A stretch of DNA of 64,000 nt from JBEDUK01 sp963781595 (GCA_963781595.1 CAWAGG010000006.1:2852001-2916000); one strand, 5' to 3'; positions 7,252 to 16,936 are shown, numbered from the stretch's first letter. Made by a program: numbers and translations. The notes: generated from the letters alone by a model not told the origin.

Positions 7252-9529
7252 ATGAGCACCACTCAGGACTACCAGGCCGCGGAGCAACTCCTCCGCCGAC
7301 CCGCGCGCCCTGGCGAGCTCGTCATCGGCGACAAGGTCAGGCCGCAGTGGATCGACGGAGGCGCCCGTTTCTGGTACGCGGTGAGCGACGGCGTCGGCAG
7401 GCGGTTCGTGCTGGTCGACCCGGCGGCGGGCACCCGCGAGCCGGCCTTCGACCACGCCCTGCTCGCCGCCGCGCTGGCCGCCGCCTCCGGGCAACAGGTC
7501 GACCCGGAGGCCTTGCCGTTCATGGCCATCGAACTGTCCGGGAACGCCGTGGAGTTCGACGCGTTCGGCGAGCACTGGCGCTGCCGCCTGGACAGCTACG
7601 CCTGCGAGCGGGCCGAGTTCACGCCGCCGGGCAACCCGCTGGAGGTGCCGTCACCCGACGAGAAGGTCGCGGTGTCCCGTCGGGGGCACGACCTGTGGGC
7701 GCGCTCGCTGTCCGACGGCCGCGAGTGGGCGCTGACCATCGACGGCGAGCCCGACTGCCGGTACGGCTCCGGCCCGGACTCCACGAGCAACGGCACCCTG
7801 CTGCGCAAGTTCGGCCTGCCGCACCTGCCGCCCGCGGTGGCCTGGTCGCCCGACTCGACGAAGGTGCTGGCGCATCGGACCGATGAGCGCGGCGTCCGGC
7901 AGACCCACCTGGTGGAGGCCAGGCCCGCCGACGGCGGCGCCCCGGTGCTGCGCACCCAGCGGTACGCCTACGCCGGGGACGAGAACATGCCGCAGGCCGA
8001 GCTGGTCGTGCTGGACGTCTCCGAGGGCACGGTGGTCCGCGCGCAGGCCGAACCGCTGCTCATGCCGCAGTCGTCGCCGATCACGACCGGGTGGGCGTGG
8101 TGGGCTCCGGACAGCTCGGCGGTGTACTACCTCGGCCAGCCCCGCGACCTGCGCACGCTCACCCTGCACCGACTGGATCCGGCCACCGGCGAGGTCACCA
8201 CTGTGCTCAGCGAGACCGGGACCACCCGCGTTGAGCCCAACCAGTGGATGAACGAGCCGCCGATCGTGCGGGTGGTGGCCGACGAGGTGCTGTGGTACTC
8301 GCAGCGGGACGGCTGGGGCCACCTGTACCGGTACGACCTGCGCACCGGCGAGCTGCTCGGGCAGGTCACCTCCGGGCAGTGGGCGGTGCGGCAGATCCTG
8401 CACGTCGACGAGGCCGAGCGGGTCGTGTACTTCACCGCCTCCGGGCTGGTTGACGAGGACCCGTACCGGCGCACGGTGTGCCGGGTCGGTCTGGACGGCT
8501 CCGGCTTCGCCAAGGTCACCGACGACGAGCTGGACCACGTCGTCACCATGCCGGACACCATGGAGTACTTCATCGACTCCGCGTCCACCGTCGACACCCC
8601 GCCAGTGACGACGCGTTCGCGACTGGTCCGGGCGGGTGCTGGTCGAGCTGGAGCGCGCCGATATCACCAAGCTCACCGCCACCGGCTGGACGCCGCCGGA
8701 ACGGTTCTGCGTCAAGGCGGCCGACGGGGTGACGGACATCTACGGGGTGCTGTACCGGCCGCGAGGGTTCGACCCCGCCCAGCACTACCCGGTGGTGGAC
8801 AGCCTCTACCCCGGCCCGCAGGTCGACCGGGTCGCCCCGTGCTTCGACCCCGGCGGGATGGGCCTCGACGCGGAACCCATCGCGGCGCTCGGTTTCGTCG
8901 TGGTGGCGGTGGATGGGCGAGGCACCCCAGGGCGGAGCAAGGCCTTCCACGACGCCTCCTACGGCCACTTGGCCGACGCAGGCTGCCTGGCCGACCATGT
9001 CGCAGCGCTGCGGCAGCTGGCCCGGACCCGGCCGTGGATGGACCTGGACCGGGTGGGCGCGTTCGGCCACTCCGGAGGCGGGTTCGCCACAGCGCGGGCG
9101 ATGCTGGACTTCCCCGAGGTGTACAAGGCCGGAGTCGCCCTCTCCGGCTCGCACGACGCCCGCTACTTCAACCTGGGCTTCGTGGAGACCTACGACGGCG
9201 CGGACAACCCCGAGGCCTGGGCCCGTGCCTCCAACGTGGACCTCGCGGACCGGTTGGTGGGCAAGCTGCTGCTCATCCACGGCGAGATGGACGACCAAGT
9301 CCACCCGGACCACACGCTGCGGCTGGCCGACCGGCTCATCGCCGCCGACAAGGACTTCGAGCTGCTCATCGTGCCCGGGGCCGAGCACGCGTTCATCGAC
9401 TGCCTGGCCTACGTCCGCAAGCGCTGCTGGGACTTCCTGGTGCGCGAGCTGATGGGCACGCAGCCACCCGCCTACCGCCCCGCCCCCATCGCCATCGGCC
9501 CCGAGTTGCTCGGCGAGCTGTTCGCCTGA
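7252..9529 (+). pseudogene. Dipeptidyl-peptidase IV-like serine peptidase (S9B), interrupted by one frameshift
   Basis: Together the two reading frames give a protein of about 758 residues of normal length for S9B peptidases, which remove N-terminal dipeptides. The first 454 codons (7252-8613) form the beta-propeller, with WSPDSTKVLAHR and WMNEPPIVRVV regions. From 8615 the frame changes and continues VRDWSGRVLVELERAD into the alpha/beta-hydrolase domain. The catalytic triad is intact at about Ser607 (GHSGGG), Asp680/681 (GEMDDQVHP) and His712 (AEHAF). One extra base near 8614 explains the break. A GGAAGGA ribosome site precedes the ATG. Codon choice (many CTG, CTC and GTG) differs from the neighbours, and a transposase scar lies upstream; both suggest acquisition by transfer. 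The frameshift could also be a sequence error. Confidence 0.85.
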
Positions 9530-9584
9530 GCGCGACACCACAGACGAGGAACCAGGGGAACAACCCGATACCCGGCGCGAGTCA

Positions 9585-9614
9585 GGAGACACGCCCTGGC
9601 CGTGCGGCGTCTCC
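9585..9614 (+). terminator. Possible hairpin terminator after the S9 peptidase
   Basis: GGAGACACGCC pairs imperfectly with GGCGTCTCC across a 10-base loop, about 55 bases after the peptidase stop. The remainder of 9530-9809 shows no gene that I can support. Confidence 0.4.
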
Positions 9615-9809
9615 GACGTTCGCTCTTGGCCCAGGTGCCGAACCCAACGGTCCATCCGCTCGAGCGGCCAGCGCGTCTCCCGTGCCGCGAGCGCGACGTG
9701 CAGGCGTGCCAGTCGTCCGGTCAGACCGGAGCAGCTAGAGGCGCGCGCTGATCAGGTCGGACCGGGCGACTGGGCTCGCCTGTCGCTTCCGAGACCGCGG
9801 CGCCAGGTC

Positions 9810-10652
9810 CTAGAGGTCGAGCGTCATGCCCTCGTGTGCGAGCGCTACGTCGGCCGGGTCGCCGGCGCGGAGATCCCGGGCCTTCGCCAGGATCGCGTCC
9901 AGCTGGTCGTCGGTGTGGAGCGGGTCGTGGTGGAACAGCACCAACCGCTCTGCACCGGCCCGCTCGGCGAACGTCACCACCTGCGAGGTGCTCGAATGGC
10001 CCCAGCCCTCCCGTTCGTCGTATTCGCCCTGCGTGTACTGCGCGTCGTGGATGAGCACGTCGGCGCCCTCGGCCAGCCCGAACCCCGAGATCCACTCCGG
10101 AGCGGTCGCGTCCAGATCACACCCGAGCGCGGGCTCGTGATCGGGCAGGTACGCGAGCGCCCGACCATCCTCTTCGATCCGGTAGCCGACGGTCGGCCCC
10201 GGGTGCTTGATCAGGTCGGCGGACACGGTCGCGGAACCGATCCGCCACGGACCCGGCGGGACCTCCTCGAACGAGGGACGCGACGGGACGTCGCGCAGGT
10301 GCACGGGGAAGAACGGCGGCGCGAAGAACGGTGCGATCCGGTCCCGCAACGGCTTGAGCGGCGAGGGCGGTCCCCAGACATGGAACTCGACCGACGGATC
10401 CCAGAACGGCGCGAAGAACCGGAGCCCCTCGATGTGGTCGGCGTGCAGGTGGGTGATCAGCACGTCGATCCGCGGCGGAGGATCGTCCCGGAGCGTCATG
10501 CCGAACGGGCGGATCCCTGTTCCAGCGTCGAGCACCAGGAGGGAGCCGTCGGAGAGGCGGACGGCCACGCACGAGGTCTGCCCACCGTACCTGTTCGTAT
10601 CCGGGCCCGGTGAGGCCAGCGTGCCCCGGCAGCCCCAGACCCTGAGATGCAT
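9810..10652 (-). CDS. Metallo-beta-lactamase-fold hydrolase (PhnP/phosphodiesterase-like)
   Basis: A 280-residue MBL-fold protein starting MHLRVWGCRGTLASPGPDTN, the usual opening of the branch that holds cyclic phosphodiesterases and PhnP-like enzymes. Metal ligands are visible in THLHADHIEG (residues about 83-92), the His of LIKHPGPTVGY, the Asp of LIHDAQYT and the late His of VLFHHDP. The ATG lies one base after the stop of the PAS-domain gene (TGAGATG), so the two are coupled. The family hydrolyses phosphodiester or similar bonds in small molecules. A role in cyclic-nucleotide turnover is attractive given the cyclase genes nearby, but is inference. Confidence 0.85.
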   Translation of the reverse strand: MHLRVWGCRGTLASPGPDTNRYGGQTSCVAVRLSDGSLLVLDAGTGIRPFGMTLRDDPPPRIDVLITHLHADHIEGLRFFAPFWDPSVEFHVWGPPSPLKPLRDRIAPFFAPPFFPVHLRDVPSRPSFEEVPPGPWRIGSATVSADLIKHPGPTVGYRIEEDGRALAYLPDHEPALGCDLDATAPEWISGFGLAEGADVLIHDAQYTQGEYDEREGWGHSSTSQVVTFAERAGAERLVLFHHDPLHTDDQLDAILAKARDLRAGDPADVALAHEGMTLDL

Positions 10653-10653
10653 C

Positions 10654-11094
10654 TCAGCGTTCGCCGAGCGGGCGATCCTCCCAGAAGATCGCCATCGCTC
10701 CGGCCAGCTCGTCGGCGCGTGCGAACAGGGGGATCGCGGTGATCGCGAGCGCGCGCGGGACACCGTCCACCCCGACGATCCGCAGGGCACGGTGCGCCTC
10801 GAGTCCTTCTCGGAACGCGATGCCGAGCGGGAGCTCGGCCAGGGGGATCGGGCGGCCGTCCTCGTCGGTGGGGTTCCACTCCGTCGCCCACTCCCCCGCC
10901 CGGAGCTCCCCCGCTTCCGCGTACGTCCGTCCGAGCAGCGGCTCGGCCGCTTCGTTGAAGAAGATCAACGTGCCCTCGGCATCGACGACGAACGCGGCGC
11001 ACGTCAGTCGTGACGTCAGGTCACGGGCCAGGATCAGTACGAGGTTCCGCTGACGGGCCCGTTCCTGCATGGCCGAGAGGCTAGCGGCGCTCAA
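10654..11094 (-). CDS. Stand-alone PAS-domain protein
   Basis: Within 146 residues the pattern CAAFVVDAEGTLIFFNEAAE, LLGRTYAEAGEL and RALAITAIPLF fits a single PAS sensor fold, as found in signalling proteins. No output domain is attached. An ATG at 11070 (MQERARQRN) is an alternative start. It is cotranscribed with and coupled to the downstream MBL-fold hydrolase, so the two probably act in one response. The ligand is unknown. Confidence 0.75.
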   Translation of the reverse strand: MSAASLSAMQERARQRNLVLILARDLTSRLTCAAFVVDAEGTLIFFNEAAEPLLGRTYAEAGELRAGEWATEWNPTDEDGRPIPLAELPLGIAFREGLEAHRALRIVGVDGVPRALAITAIPLFARADELAGAMAIFWEDRPLGER

Positions 11095-11288
11095 CCGCGG
11101 CGAGCAAGTGCGGCGGCGGCGTCACCGGGCGACCCTTTAAGGGCCCCGATGCGAGCATCGCAGCTCACGGTTCGTTCGCCGGATGTCCGTGGTCGATCCT
11201 GCCCCTTGCCTCAGCGACGATATACCGTTCGAGGCCGTCGACCTGCGTCTCTAGAAGGCCGACGATGCCGGCCAGCGAGCGTCGGCCG

Positions 11289-11747
11289 TCAGCGTTCCGT
11301 GAGGCCCATCCGAGCGTGCCACTCGACCATCGACTCTTCGGTGTTGTCGTCGAATCGAGGGTCGTCCGGGGACCCGATGGCCGGCACCCAGGGCAACCGG
11401 TCGGCCCACCGGACGTGGATCCGGTGCGGCGGGGACGGGAGCGGCGTGTCCACGGCGGCCGCGAACGGGTACACCAACCCGGGCCATGCGGCCATGTCCA
11501 GGAACAGCGGGCTCCCGCAGCGTGGGCAGAACGAGGTGACGGGGCCTTCGCTCGTCTCGTACCGCGTCGGCTCGAGCTCGCCCTCGACGCGCAGGGTCGT
11601 CGCGTCGGCTATCACGTTGATGGCGGCGCCGATGGCCCCCGCGAGCTTGCGGCAGCGACGGCAGTAGCAGATCCGATACGGGTAAGGCTCGGACGATGCC
11701 ACCGAGAACCGCACCGCGCCACACTCGCATGAGCCCTCGAGGTTCAG
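11289..11747 (-). CDS. GFA/CENP-V-fold zinc protein (glutathione-dependent formaldehyde-activating enzyme family)
   Basis: The protein shows the zinc motifs of this fold: SCECGAVRF at the N-terminus, ICYCRRCRKLAG, and FCPRCGSPLF near residue 75. Members bind Zn and include formaldehyde- or thiol-adduct-handling enzymes, although most are uncharacterised. The first standard start in frame, GTG at 11714, would cut off the CxC ligands. Upstream there is only CTG at 11747, preceded at ideal distance by AGGGAGGG, with an in-frame TAG further up. I therefore choose CTG, giving about 152 residues; the shorter form remains possible. It begins 36 bases after the stop of the cyclase-ATPase gene and is probably cotranscribed with it. 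Confidence 0.75.
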   Translation of the reverse strand: MNLEGSCECGAVRFSVASSEPYPYRICYCRRCRKLAGAIGAAINVIADATTLRVEGELEPTRYETSEGPVTSFCPRCGSPLFLDMAAWPGLVYPFAAAVDTPLPSPPHRIHVRWADRLPWVPAIGSPDDPRFDDNTEESMVEWHARMGLTER

Positions 11748-11783
11748 CTCGCCCTCCCTACGTGATCGATCGACCTGCCGAGT

Positions 11784-14432
11784 CTAGGGCCACTCAGCCT
11801 TCGAGGTCACCCGGCTTCCGCGCCCGGCGATGGCCGTCGCCTCCTCCAGCGACATCGCGGTGCCCTCGTCCCACGCCCGCCGAACGGTGTCCGCGTCGAG
11901 ATGCTGACCGGCCTCTTCGGCCGGGTCGCCCTCGAGGATGCGCGCGAACCCACCTGGCGGGCCGCCCACCCGTTCCTTCAAGCGGGCGGCCGCCGCAGCG
12001 AGCCGGACCGCATCCTCGTGCCTACCCTCCCAGGTCGCCAGGAATGCGAGGTTGGTGAGCGCGATCCCGATGCCCGTCGCGTTGTCCCCGGCCTCGAACA
12101 ACCGGAGCGACTCGAGGGCGGCGGATCGCGCCTCCTCCGGACGGGCCAGCCGGCCGTAGGCGAAGCCAAGCCAGACCAGGTCGAACGCCAGCTGGAGACG
12201 ATCGCCGAGGCGACGCCATATCCCCACGGCCTCTTCCACTCCCGTCACCACGCGGGCCCAGCGTTCGGCCTGAGCGTCGCGGATGACCAGCATGGTGAGC
12301 GCCTGTGCGATGCCCCGTTCGTCGCCGACCTCGCGAAACAGCTCCAGGCTCTGATCCACCATCAGCGCGGCGGCCTCGATGTCGTCGCCGGCCACGACGA
12401 AGGCCAGGTTGTACAGCGCCTCGGCGATGCGGCGCGGATCGCCGAGCTGCTGTTCGACCTCGACCGCCTCGGAGTAGAAGCGGCCGGCCGACTCCCGGTC
12501 TCGTTGCCACCAGGCGATGCCCCCCGCGCCGATCAGCGCCTTGGCGCGCGTCGCGGTCGCCCGCTGTCCGGCGGGCATCGCGAGGATCTCCGCGAACCAC
12601 CGAGCGCCCTCGGCGATGTGGCCCCGCTGCTGCCAGAACCGCCACAGTGCCCCCGCGGCCTCCTGTGCCCGCTCGACCCGGCCGGTCTCGATGGCCCACC
12701 GGAGCGCCTCGCGGATGTTCCCGTGCTCGACGTCGCAGCGGTCGAGCCACGCCACCTGGTCGTCCGCCACGAGGTGCGGCTCCGCTTCGACCGCGAGGTC
12801 GAGATAGTGCCCGCCATGGCGTTCGAGCATCAGGTCCAGGTCGCCCCAACCGTCGAGTTGCTGCTGCCCGAACTCGCGGATCGTCTCCAGCATGGAGAAC
12901 CGGATCCCTCCGCCCGCATCGTTCCTCCGGACCAGCGACTTGTCGACGAGGGAGGAGAGCCCGTCCACCACATCGAGGCGGGTCCCTGTCGGATCGCACA
13001 CGGTGTGCGCGGACGCCAGCGTCCACCCGCCGCTGAAGATCGAGAGGCGCGAGAAGAACCGACGCTCCGGCTCGTCGAGCAGCTCGTAGCTCCACGCGAT
13101 CGCGTCCCGCAGCGTGCGCTGACGCTCCGGAGCCGTCCGGGAAGGTGACGCCAACAGGGCGAAACGATCGGTCAGCCCGTCCAGGATCTGCTGGGGCGAC
13201 AGGACCTTCAGGCGCGTGGTGGCGAGCTCGATGGCGAGCGGCAGGCCGTCGAGCCGAGCGGTGATGGCCGCCACAGCGCCCGCGTTCCCCTCGTCGACCT
13301 GGAAGCCAGGGACGACCGCCCGCGCTCGGTCCACGAAGAGCCGCACGGCGTCGGCGTCGCGGAGCGTCGCAAGGTCGGGCAGGGACGATGGATCGGGCGG
13401 CTCCAGCGGCGGGACCTGGAACTCCTGCTCGCCTCGCGCCGACAGAACGATCCGCGAGGTGACGATCGCCTTCGCGTGGGGCGCAGCCGCCAGGAGCTCT
13501 TCGACGACCGCGGCTGCGTCGATGACCTGCTCGAAGTTGTCGAACAGGAGCAGTGCCTCCCGGTCACGGAGATGATCCTTCACCGCCTCCAGGACCGGGC
13601 GCCCTCCGTCCTCCGGGACGCCGAGGGCCTTCGCCACGGTCGAGGCGACCACAGCCGGATCAGCGACGCTCGACAGGTCCACGAAGCACACGCCATCGGC
13701 GAACGACCCCAGGAGCCGCGATGCCACCCGGATGGCGAGCCGCGTCTTTCCGGTGCCGCCGGCTCCGGTCAGCGTCACGAGTCGGGCGTGCTCGAGGAGC
13801 CGCTCCACCTCGGCCATCTCCGCGTCCCTTCCCACGAACGAAGTGAGCTCGGCGGGGAGGGCGCTCGGGCGCGCCCCGATCGATCTGGGCGGGGGGAACT
13901 CGGAGGGGAGGCCTTCGATCTCGAGCTGATGCAGGCGCTCCGGGTCCGCGAGGTCCTTCAGCCGGTGCTCCCCTAGGTCGCGGAGGCGCGCCCCCAGCGG
14001 GACCACACCCTCCACCAGGCGAGCCGTGTCGTCCGAGAGGAGCACCTGGCCCCCGTGAGCGGCGTCGGCGATGCGCGCGGCACGGTGGACGTCGATGCCG
14101 ACGTACCCGTCGCGACCGAGCTCTCCCGTCCCGGTGTGCAGGCCCATCCGAACGCGGACCGGCGAGCCGTGCGACCAGCTGTGTGCCGCGAGGTCCCGCT
14201 GGGCACGGAGCGCGGCCCGGACGCCGTCGACGGGTTCGCGGAACACCGCGAAGAAGGAATCGCCGTACGTACCGATCTCGACGCCGTTCGCGGCGGAGAT
14301 GGCGGCCCGGATGATGTCGGCGTGCTCCTCGAGGATGTCGGCGTATCCCTGGCCGACCTCGAGCAGGAGCCGGGTGGACCCCTCGATGTCGGTGAACAGG
14401 AACGTGACCGTGCCGGTCGGGAGCTTGGGCAT
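11784..14432 (-). CDS. Class III nucleotidyl cyclase-AAA/NB-ARC ATPase-TPR regulatory protein
   Basis: An 882-residue multidomain protein. Residues 1-170 are a class III adenylate/guanylate cyclase domain with both metal Asp residues (LFTDIEGST and TYGDSFFAVF). The usual Asn-x3-Arg catalytic pair reads VHRAAR, with His in place of Asn. Residues 200-500 are a STAND-type ATPase with Walker A GAGGTGKT and Walker B LLLFDNFEQ, the SFVGRDAEM entry motif and LDGLPLAIELA. The last 350 residues are TPR-like helical repeats. There is no DNA-binding domain. Such proteins are abundant in Actinobacteria and are thought to couple a bound signal to cAMP production or signalling. Reduced catalysis is possible given the His change. 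Confidence 0.9.
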   Translation of the reverse strand: MPKLPTGTVTFLFTDIEGSTRLLLEVGQGYADILEEHADIIRAAISAANGVEIGTYGDSFFAVFREPVDGVRAALRAQRDLAAHSWSHGSPVRVRMGLHTGTGELGRDGYVGIDVHRAARIADAAHGGQVLLSDDTARLVEGVVPLGARLRDLGEHRLKDLADPERLHQLEIEGLPSEFPPPRSIGARPSALPAELTSFVGRDAEMAEVERLLEHARLVTLTGAGGTGKTRLAIRVASRLLGSFADGVCFVDLSSVADPAVVASTVAKALGVPEDGGRPVLEAVKDHLRDREALLLFDNFEQVIDAAAVVEELLAAAPHAKAIVTSRIVLSARGEQEFQVPPLEPPDPSSLPDLATLRDADAVRLFVDRARAVVPGFQVDEGNAGAVAAITARLDGLPLAIELATTRLKVLSPQQILDGLTDRFALLASPSRTAPERQRTLRDAIAWSYELLDEPERRFFSRLSIFSGGWTLASAHTVCDPTGTRLDVVDGLSSLVDKSLVRRNDAGGGIRFSMLETIREFGQQQLDGWGDLDLMLERHGGHYLDLAVEAEPHLVADDQVAWLDRCDVEHGNIREALRWAIETGRVERAQEAAGALWRFWQQRGHIAEGARWFAEILAMPAGQRATATRAKALIGAGGIAWWQRDRESAGRFYSEAVEVEQQLGDPRRIAEALYNLAFVVAGDDIEAAALMVDQSLELFREVGDERGIAQALTMLVIRDAQAERWARVVTGVEEAVGIWRRLGDRLQLAFDLVWLGFAYGRLARPEEARSAALESLRLFEAGDNATGIGIALTNLAFLATWEGRHEDAVRLAAAAARLKERVGGPPGGFARILEGDPAEEAGQHLDADTVRRAWDEGTAMSLEEATAIAGRGSRVTSKAEWP

Positions 14433-14631
14433 CGCGATGCAATGTAGTCCCGCGCGACCGAGGGCGGGAAGGAAGAGATGGCTCTAGTTGGATCTCGCCT
14501 CCGGTTGGCTCGCATCCCGCTGCAGTCTGCGCGGTCAGCCCGTCAGGCTCACCCGGACGGCGCAGCTCGGCTCCGCGGGCCTATGCTGCGTGAGGTGCAT
14601 CTGGCTGGACCCGGATCGAAAGGACACGACG

Positions 14632-15243
14632 GTGCGAGAGCTGATCGTGAGCACCTTCTTGACGCTCGACGGGGTCATGCAAGCGCCCGGCGGACCCGGG
14701 GAGGATGACAGCGGCGGCTTCGCGTACGGCGGCTGGTCCGTGAACTACTGGGACGAGATGATGGGCCAGGTCATGGGGGATGCCATGGGCGGGCCGTTCG
14801 ACCTCGTTCTCGGGCGCAGGACCTATGACATCTTCGCTGCACATTGGCCGCACGCCACCGACGATCCCGGCGCCAAGCCGCTCAATGACGCTACCAAGTA
14901 CGTCGCGTCGCGGAGTCGTCCCACGCTCGAGTGGGGCAACTCGGTCCTGATCGAGGGCGACGCGGCCGAAGGGATCGCTGGGCTCAAAGATGGAGACGGG
15001 CCGGAACTACAGGTGCATGGTAGCGGCAACCTGATCCAGACGCTGATGCGGCACAGGCTCGTCGACGAGTACCGGCTCTGGGTCTTCCCGGTCGTGATCG
15101 GGTCGGGCAAACGCCTCTTCTCGGACGGCACGAACCCCGCTGCACTGAGGCTCGTCGACAGCAAGGTTTCCACCACTGGGGTCGTGATCGGCACGTACGA
15201 GCCGGCAGGCGAAATCGTCACCGGAACGTTTGCCCTGGAGTGA
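14632..15243 (+). CDS. Dihydrofolate-reductase-fold protein (RibD C-terminal family)
   Basis: A 203-residue protein from GTG at 14632 (MRELIVSTFLTLDGVMQAPGG), preceded by AAAGGA eight bases upstream. It has the NADPH-binding reductase fold of the RibD C-terminal/YyaP family: FDLVLGRRTYDIFAAHWP near residue 65, LQVHGSGNLIQTLMRHRLVDEYRLW near 130 and FPVVIGSGKRLF near 155. These proteins resemble DHFR but their substrates are mostly unknown. It is transcribed divergently from the cyclase-ATPase gene. The 199 bases between them (14433-14631) should hold both promoters, but I see no clear hexamers. Confidence 0.85.
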   Translation: MRELIVSTFLTLDGVMQAPGGPGEDDSGGFAYGGWSVNYWDEMMGQVMGDAMGGPFDLVLGRRTYDIFAAHWPHATDDPGAKPLNDATKYVASRSRPTLEWGNSVLIEGDAAEGIAGLKDGDGPELQVHGSGNLIQTLMRHRLVDEYRLWVFPVVIGSGKRLFSDGTNPAALRLVDSKVSTTGVVIGTYEPAGEIVTGTFALE

Positions 15244-15430
15244 GCCAGCTCGGAATCGCTCGCTCGCGGCTCCCGGACGAGGAGGCGGACCCGTTCATCT
15301 ACGGGTTCGCGCTGCCGCTCCAACGGCCAACGACTACGGTCCTGGAGGAGTTCGGGTCCCTGCGAGGAGCTGTACGGCCACCTGCGGCTGTCGCGCAAGC
15401 CTCTCCGGGCCGCCAAGTTGCCAACGGAGC

Positions 15431-15541
15431 GCCCTCGAGGCCGAGCGACGCGCGTACCTGGACGTCCACGCCGAGGTCCTGGACGAGGCCGGCCGGCGCC
15501 TCGTGGTCGGCAACGGCTACGCTCGGCCCCGCACCGTGACG
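15431..15541 (+). mobile_element. IS256-like transposase fragment
   Basis: Frame 2 reads ALEAERRAYLDVHAEVLDE followed by AGRRLVVGNGYARPRTVT, which matches the N-terminal part of IS256-group (mutator-type) transposases (ALEAE..AY...DE.GRRLVVRNG..PR.VT). The homology ends abruptly on both sides. The rest of 15244-15610 has no gene that I can support, so only a scar of the element is left. Confidence 0.6.
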
Positions 15542-15610
15542 CCGGCGCGATGCTCCAGGCCGATCCACGTTCACCGCTCCTTCCGACGGCGAGGCATCGC
15601 GCACCGGTCG

Positions 15611-16936
15611 TCAGACGACGGCGAACAGTTCCCAGCTCCCCTCCACGCCCTTGAGGACGTGGCTCCCGCGGTCCTCGAACCGGACGTCCGACCCCACGAC
15701 GAGGTCGCGCACGGTGCGGGAGACCAGGACCTCGCCGTCGCCCGCTTCCCCCATCACCCGGGCGGCCAGGTGGACGGCGATGCCTCCGATCCCATCGGTA
15801 CGGTGTTCGACCTCGCCCGTGTGCAGGCCGGCCCGCATGTCCAGCGAGATCGCGCGCAGGCCGTCGCGTATCGCCTGCGCCGCACGGATCCCGCGGCCCG
15901 GGCCGTCGAACGTCGCCAGGACCCCGTCGCCGGTGCTCTGGATGACCTCTCCGCCGGCCTCGTCCACCGATCGGCGCGCGACATCGTCGTGAACGTCCAG
16001 CAGCTCGTGCCACCGGCGGTCGCCCAGCTCGCGAGCGCGCTCCGTGGATCGGACGATGTCGGTGAAGAGCACGGTGGCCAGCGACCGCTTCTCTCCGCGA
16101 CCGGCGCGACCCGGGCCAGCAGTTCGCGGACGGCGTCCACGACCTCATCGCGGCCGTCCCAGTACAGGGCACCGTCGGTGCCGGGCAGATCGAGGTATTC
16201 GGCGCCCTCGATGTGCTCAGCCAGATACCGCCCGTGTTCGGAAGGCAGGAGTGGGAAGTCGCGTCGATGCATCACCAGGGTCGGGACCCGCACCGAGGGG
16301 AGGATCGAGCGCGCGTCGGTCGCCAGGACCGGCTCGAGGTAGGTCCGGAGGGACCGCGGCCCACCGATGCTCGCGTGTACTTCGCGTACCAGCGACGGAA
16401 GCGCTCGTCGGATGCGCGGGACGGCGCCTGGACGGCGGCGAGGCCCTCGGTGCCCCAGATCCGTTCCACCAGGGCGATGCTCGCCGAGGCGAGGTCCGGC
16501 GGCAATCCCATCGGGTCGTCCGGCGTCGCGATCCACTTCGCCGACGAATTCGCCATGATGAGAGCGATCGTCCGCTCCGGGTAGGTGGCGGCGAAGAACA
16601 GCGCCATAGGCCCGCCGTCCAGGAGGGCCATGATCGCGGCCCGCTCCGAGCCGGCGTCGTCCAGCACGGCGACGACCTCGTCGGCGTAGGACTCCCAATG
16701 CGGCAAGGCGTTCGGCGGCAGCGGGTCGGAGGCGCTGGTGCCGCGGCGATCGAAGCGATCAGCCGTGAGAACGACGCCAGGCGGTGCAGGAACAGCGCCG
16801 CCCCGGGGTCCTCCCAGATCACGTCGATGTTCGCGAGGCTGCCCGGCGTGAATACCAGGTCGACGGGCCCCTCGCCCGTGACCTGGTAGGCGATCCGTTC
16901 GGCACCGAGCCGCGCGTAACGGGTCTCGGGTTCCAC
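15611..16936 (-). pseudogene. Alpha/beta hydrolase-class III cyclase fusion (Rv1900c-like), broken by three frameshifts
   Basis: Four consecutive frames reconstruct one protein of about 440 residues with an N-terminal alpha/beta-hydrolase domain and a C-terminal cyclase domain, the architecture of mycobacterial Rv1900c. The pieces are VEPETRYARLGAERIAYQVT from GTG at 16936; DPLPPNALPHWESYADEVV after a break near 16755; GPRSLRTYLEPVLATDARS after a break near 16369; and ATVLFTDIVRSTERARELG after a break near 16082. The hydrolase elbow reads MALLDGGPMAL, without a Ser. The cyclase keeps FTDIVRST and STGDGVLATF, with VHLAAR in place of the usual Asn motif. Each break is a one-base change. Decay next to the IS256 scar is likely; accumulated sequence error is the alternative. 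Confidence 0.8.

Noticed and set aside
8600..8640. Programmed ribosomal frameshifting in the S9 peptidase
   Set aside because: No slippery heptamer, stop-dependent shift site or downstream structure is evident, and other genes nearby show random single-base breaks.
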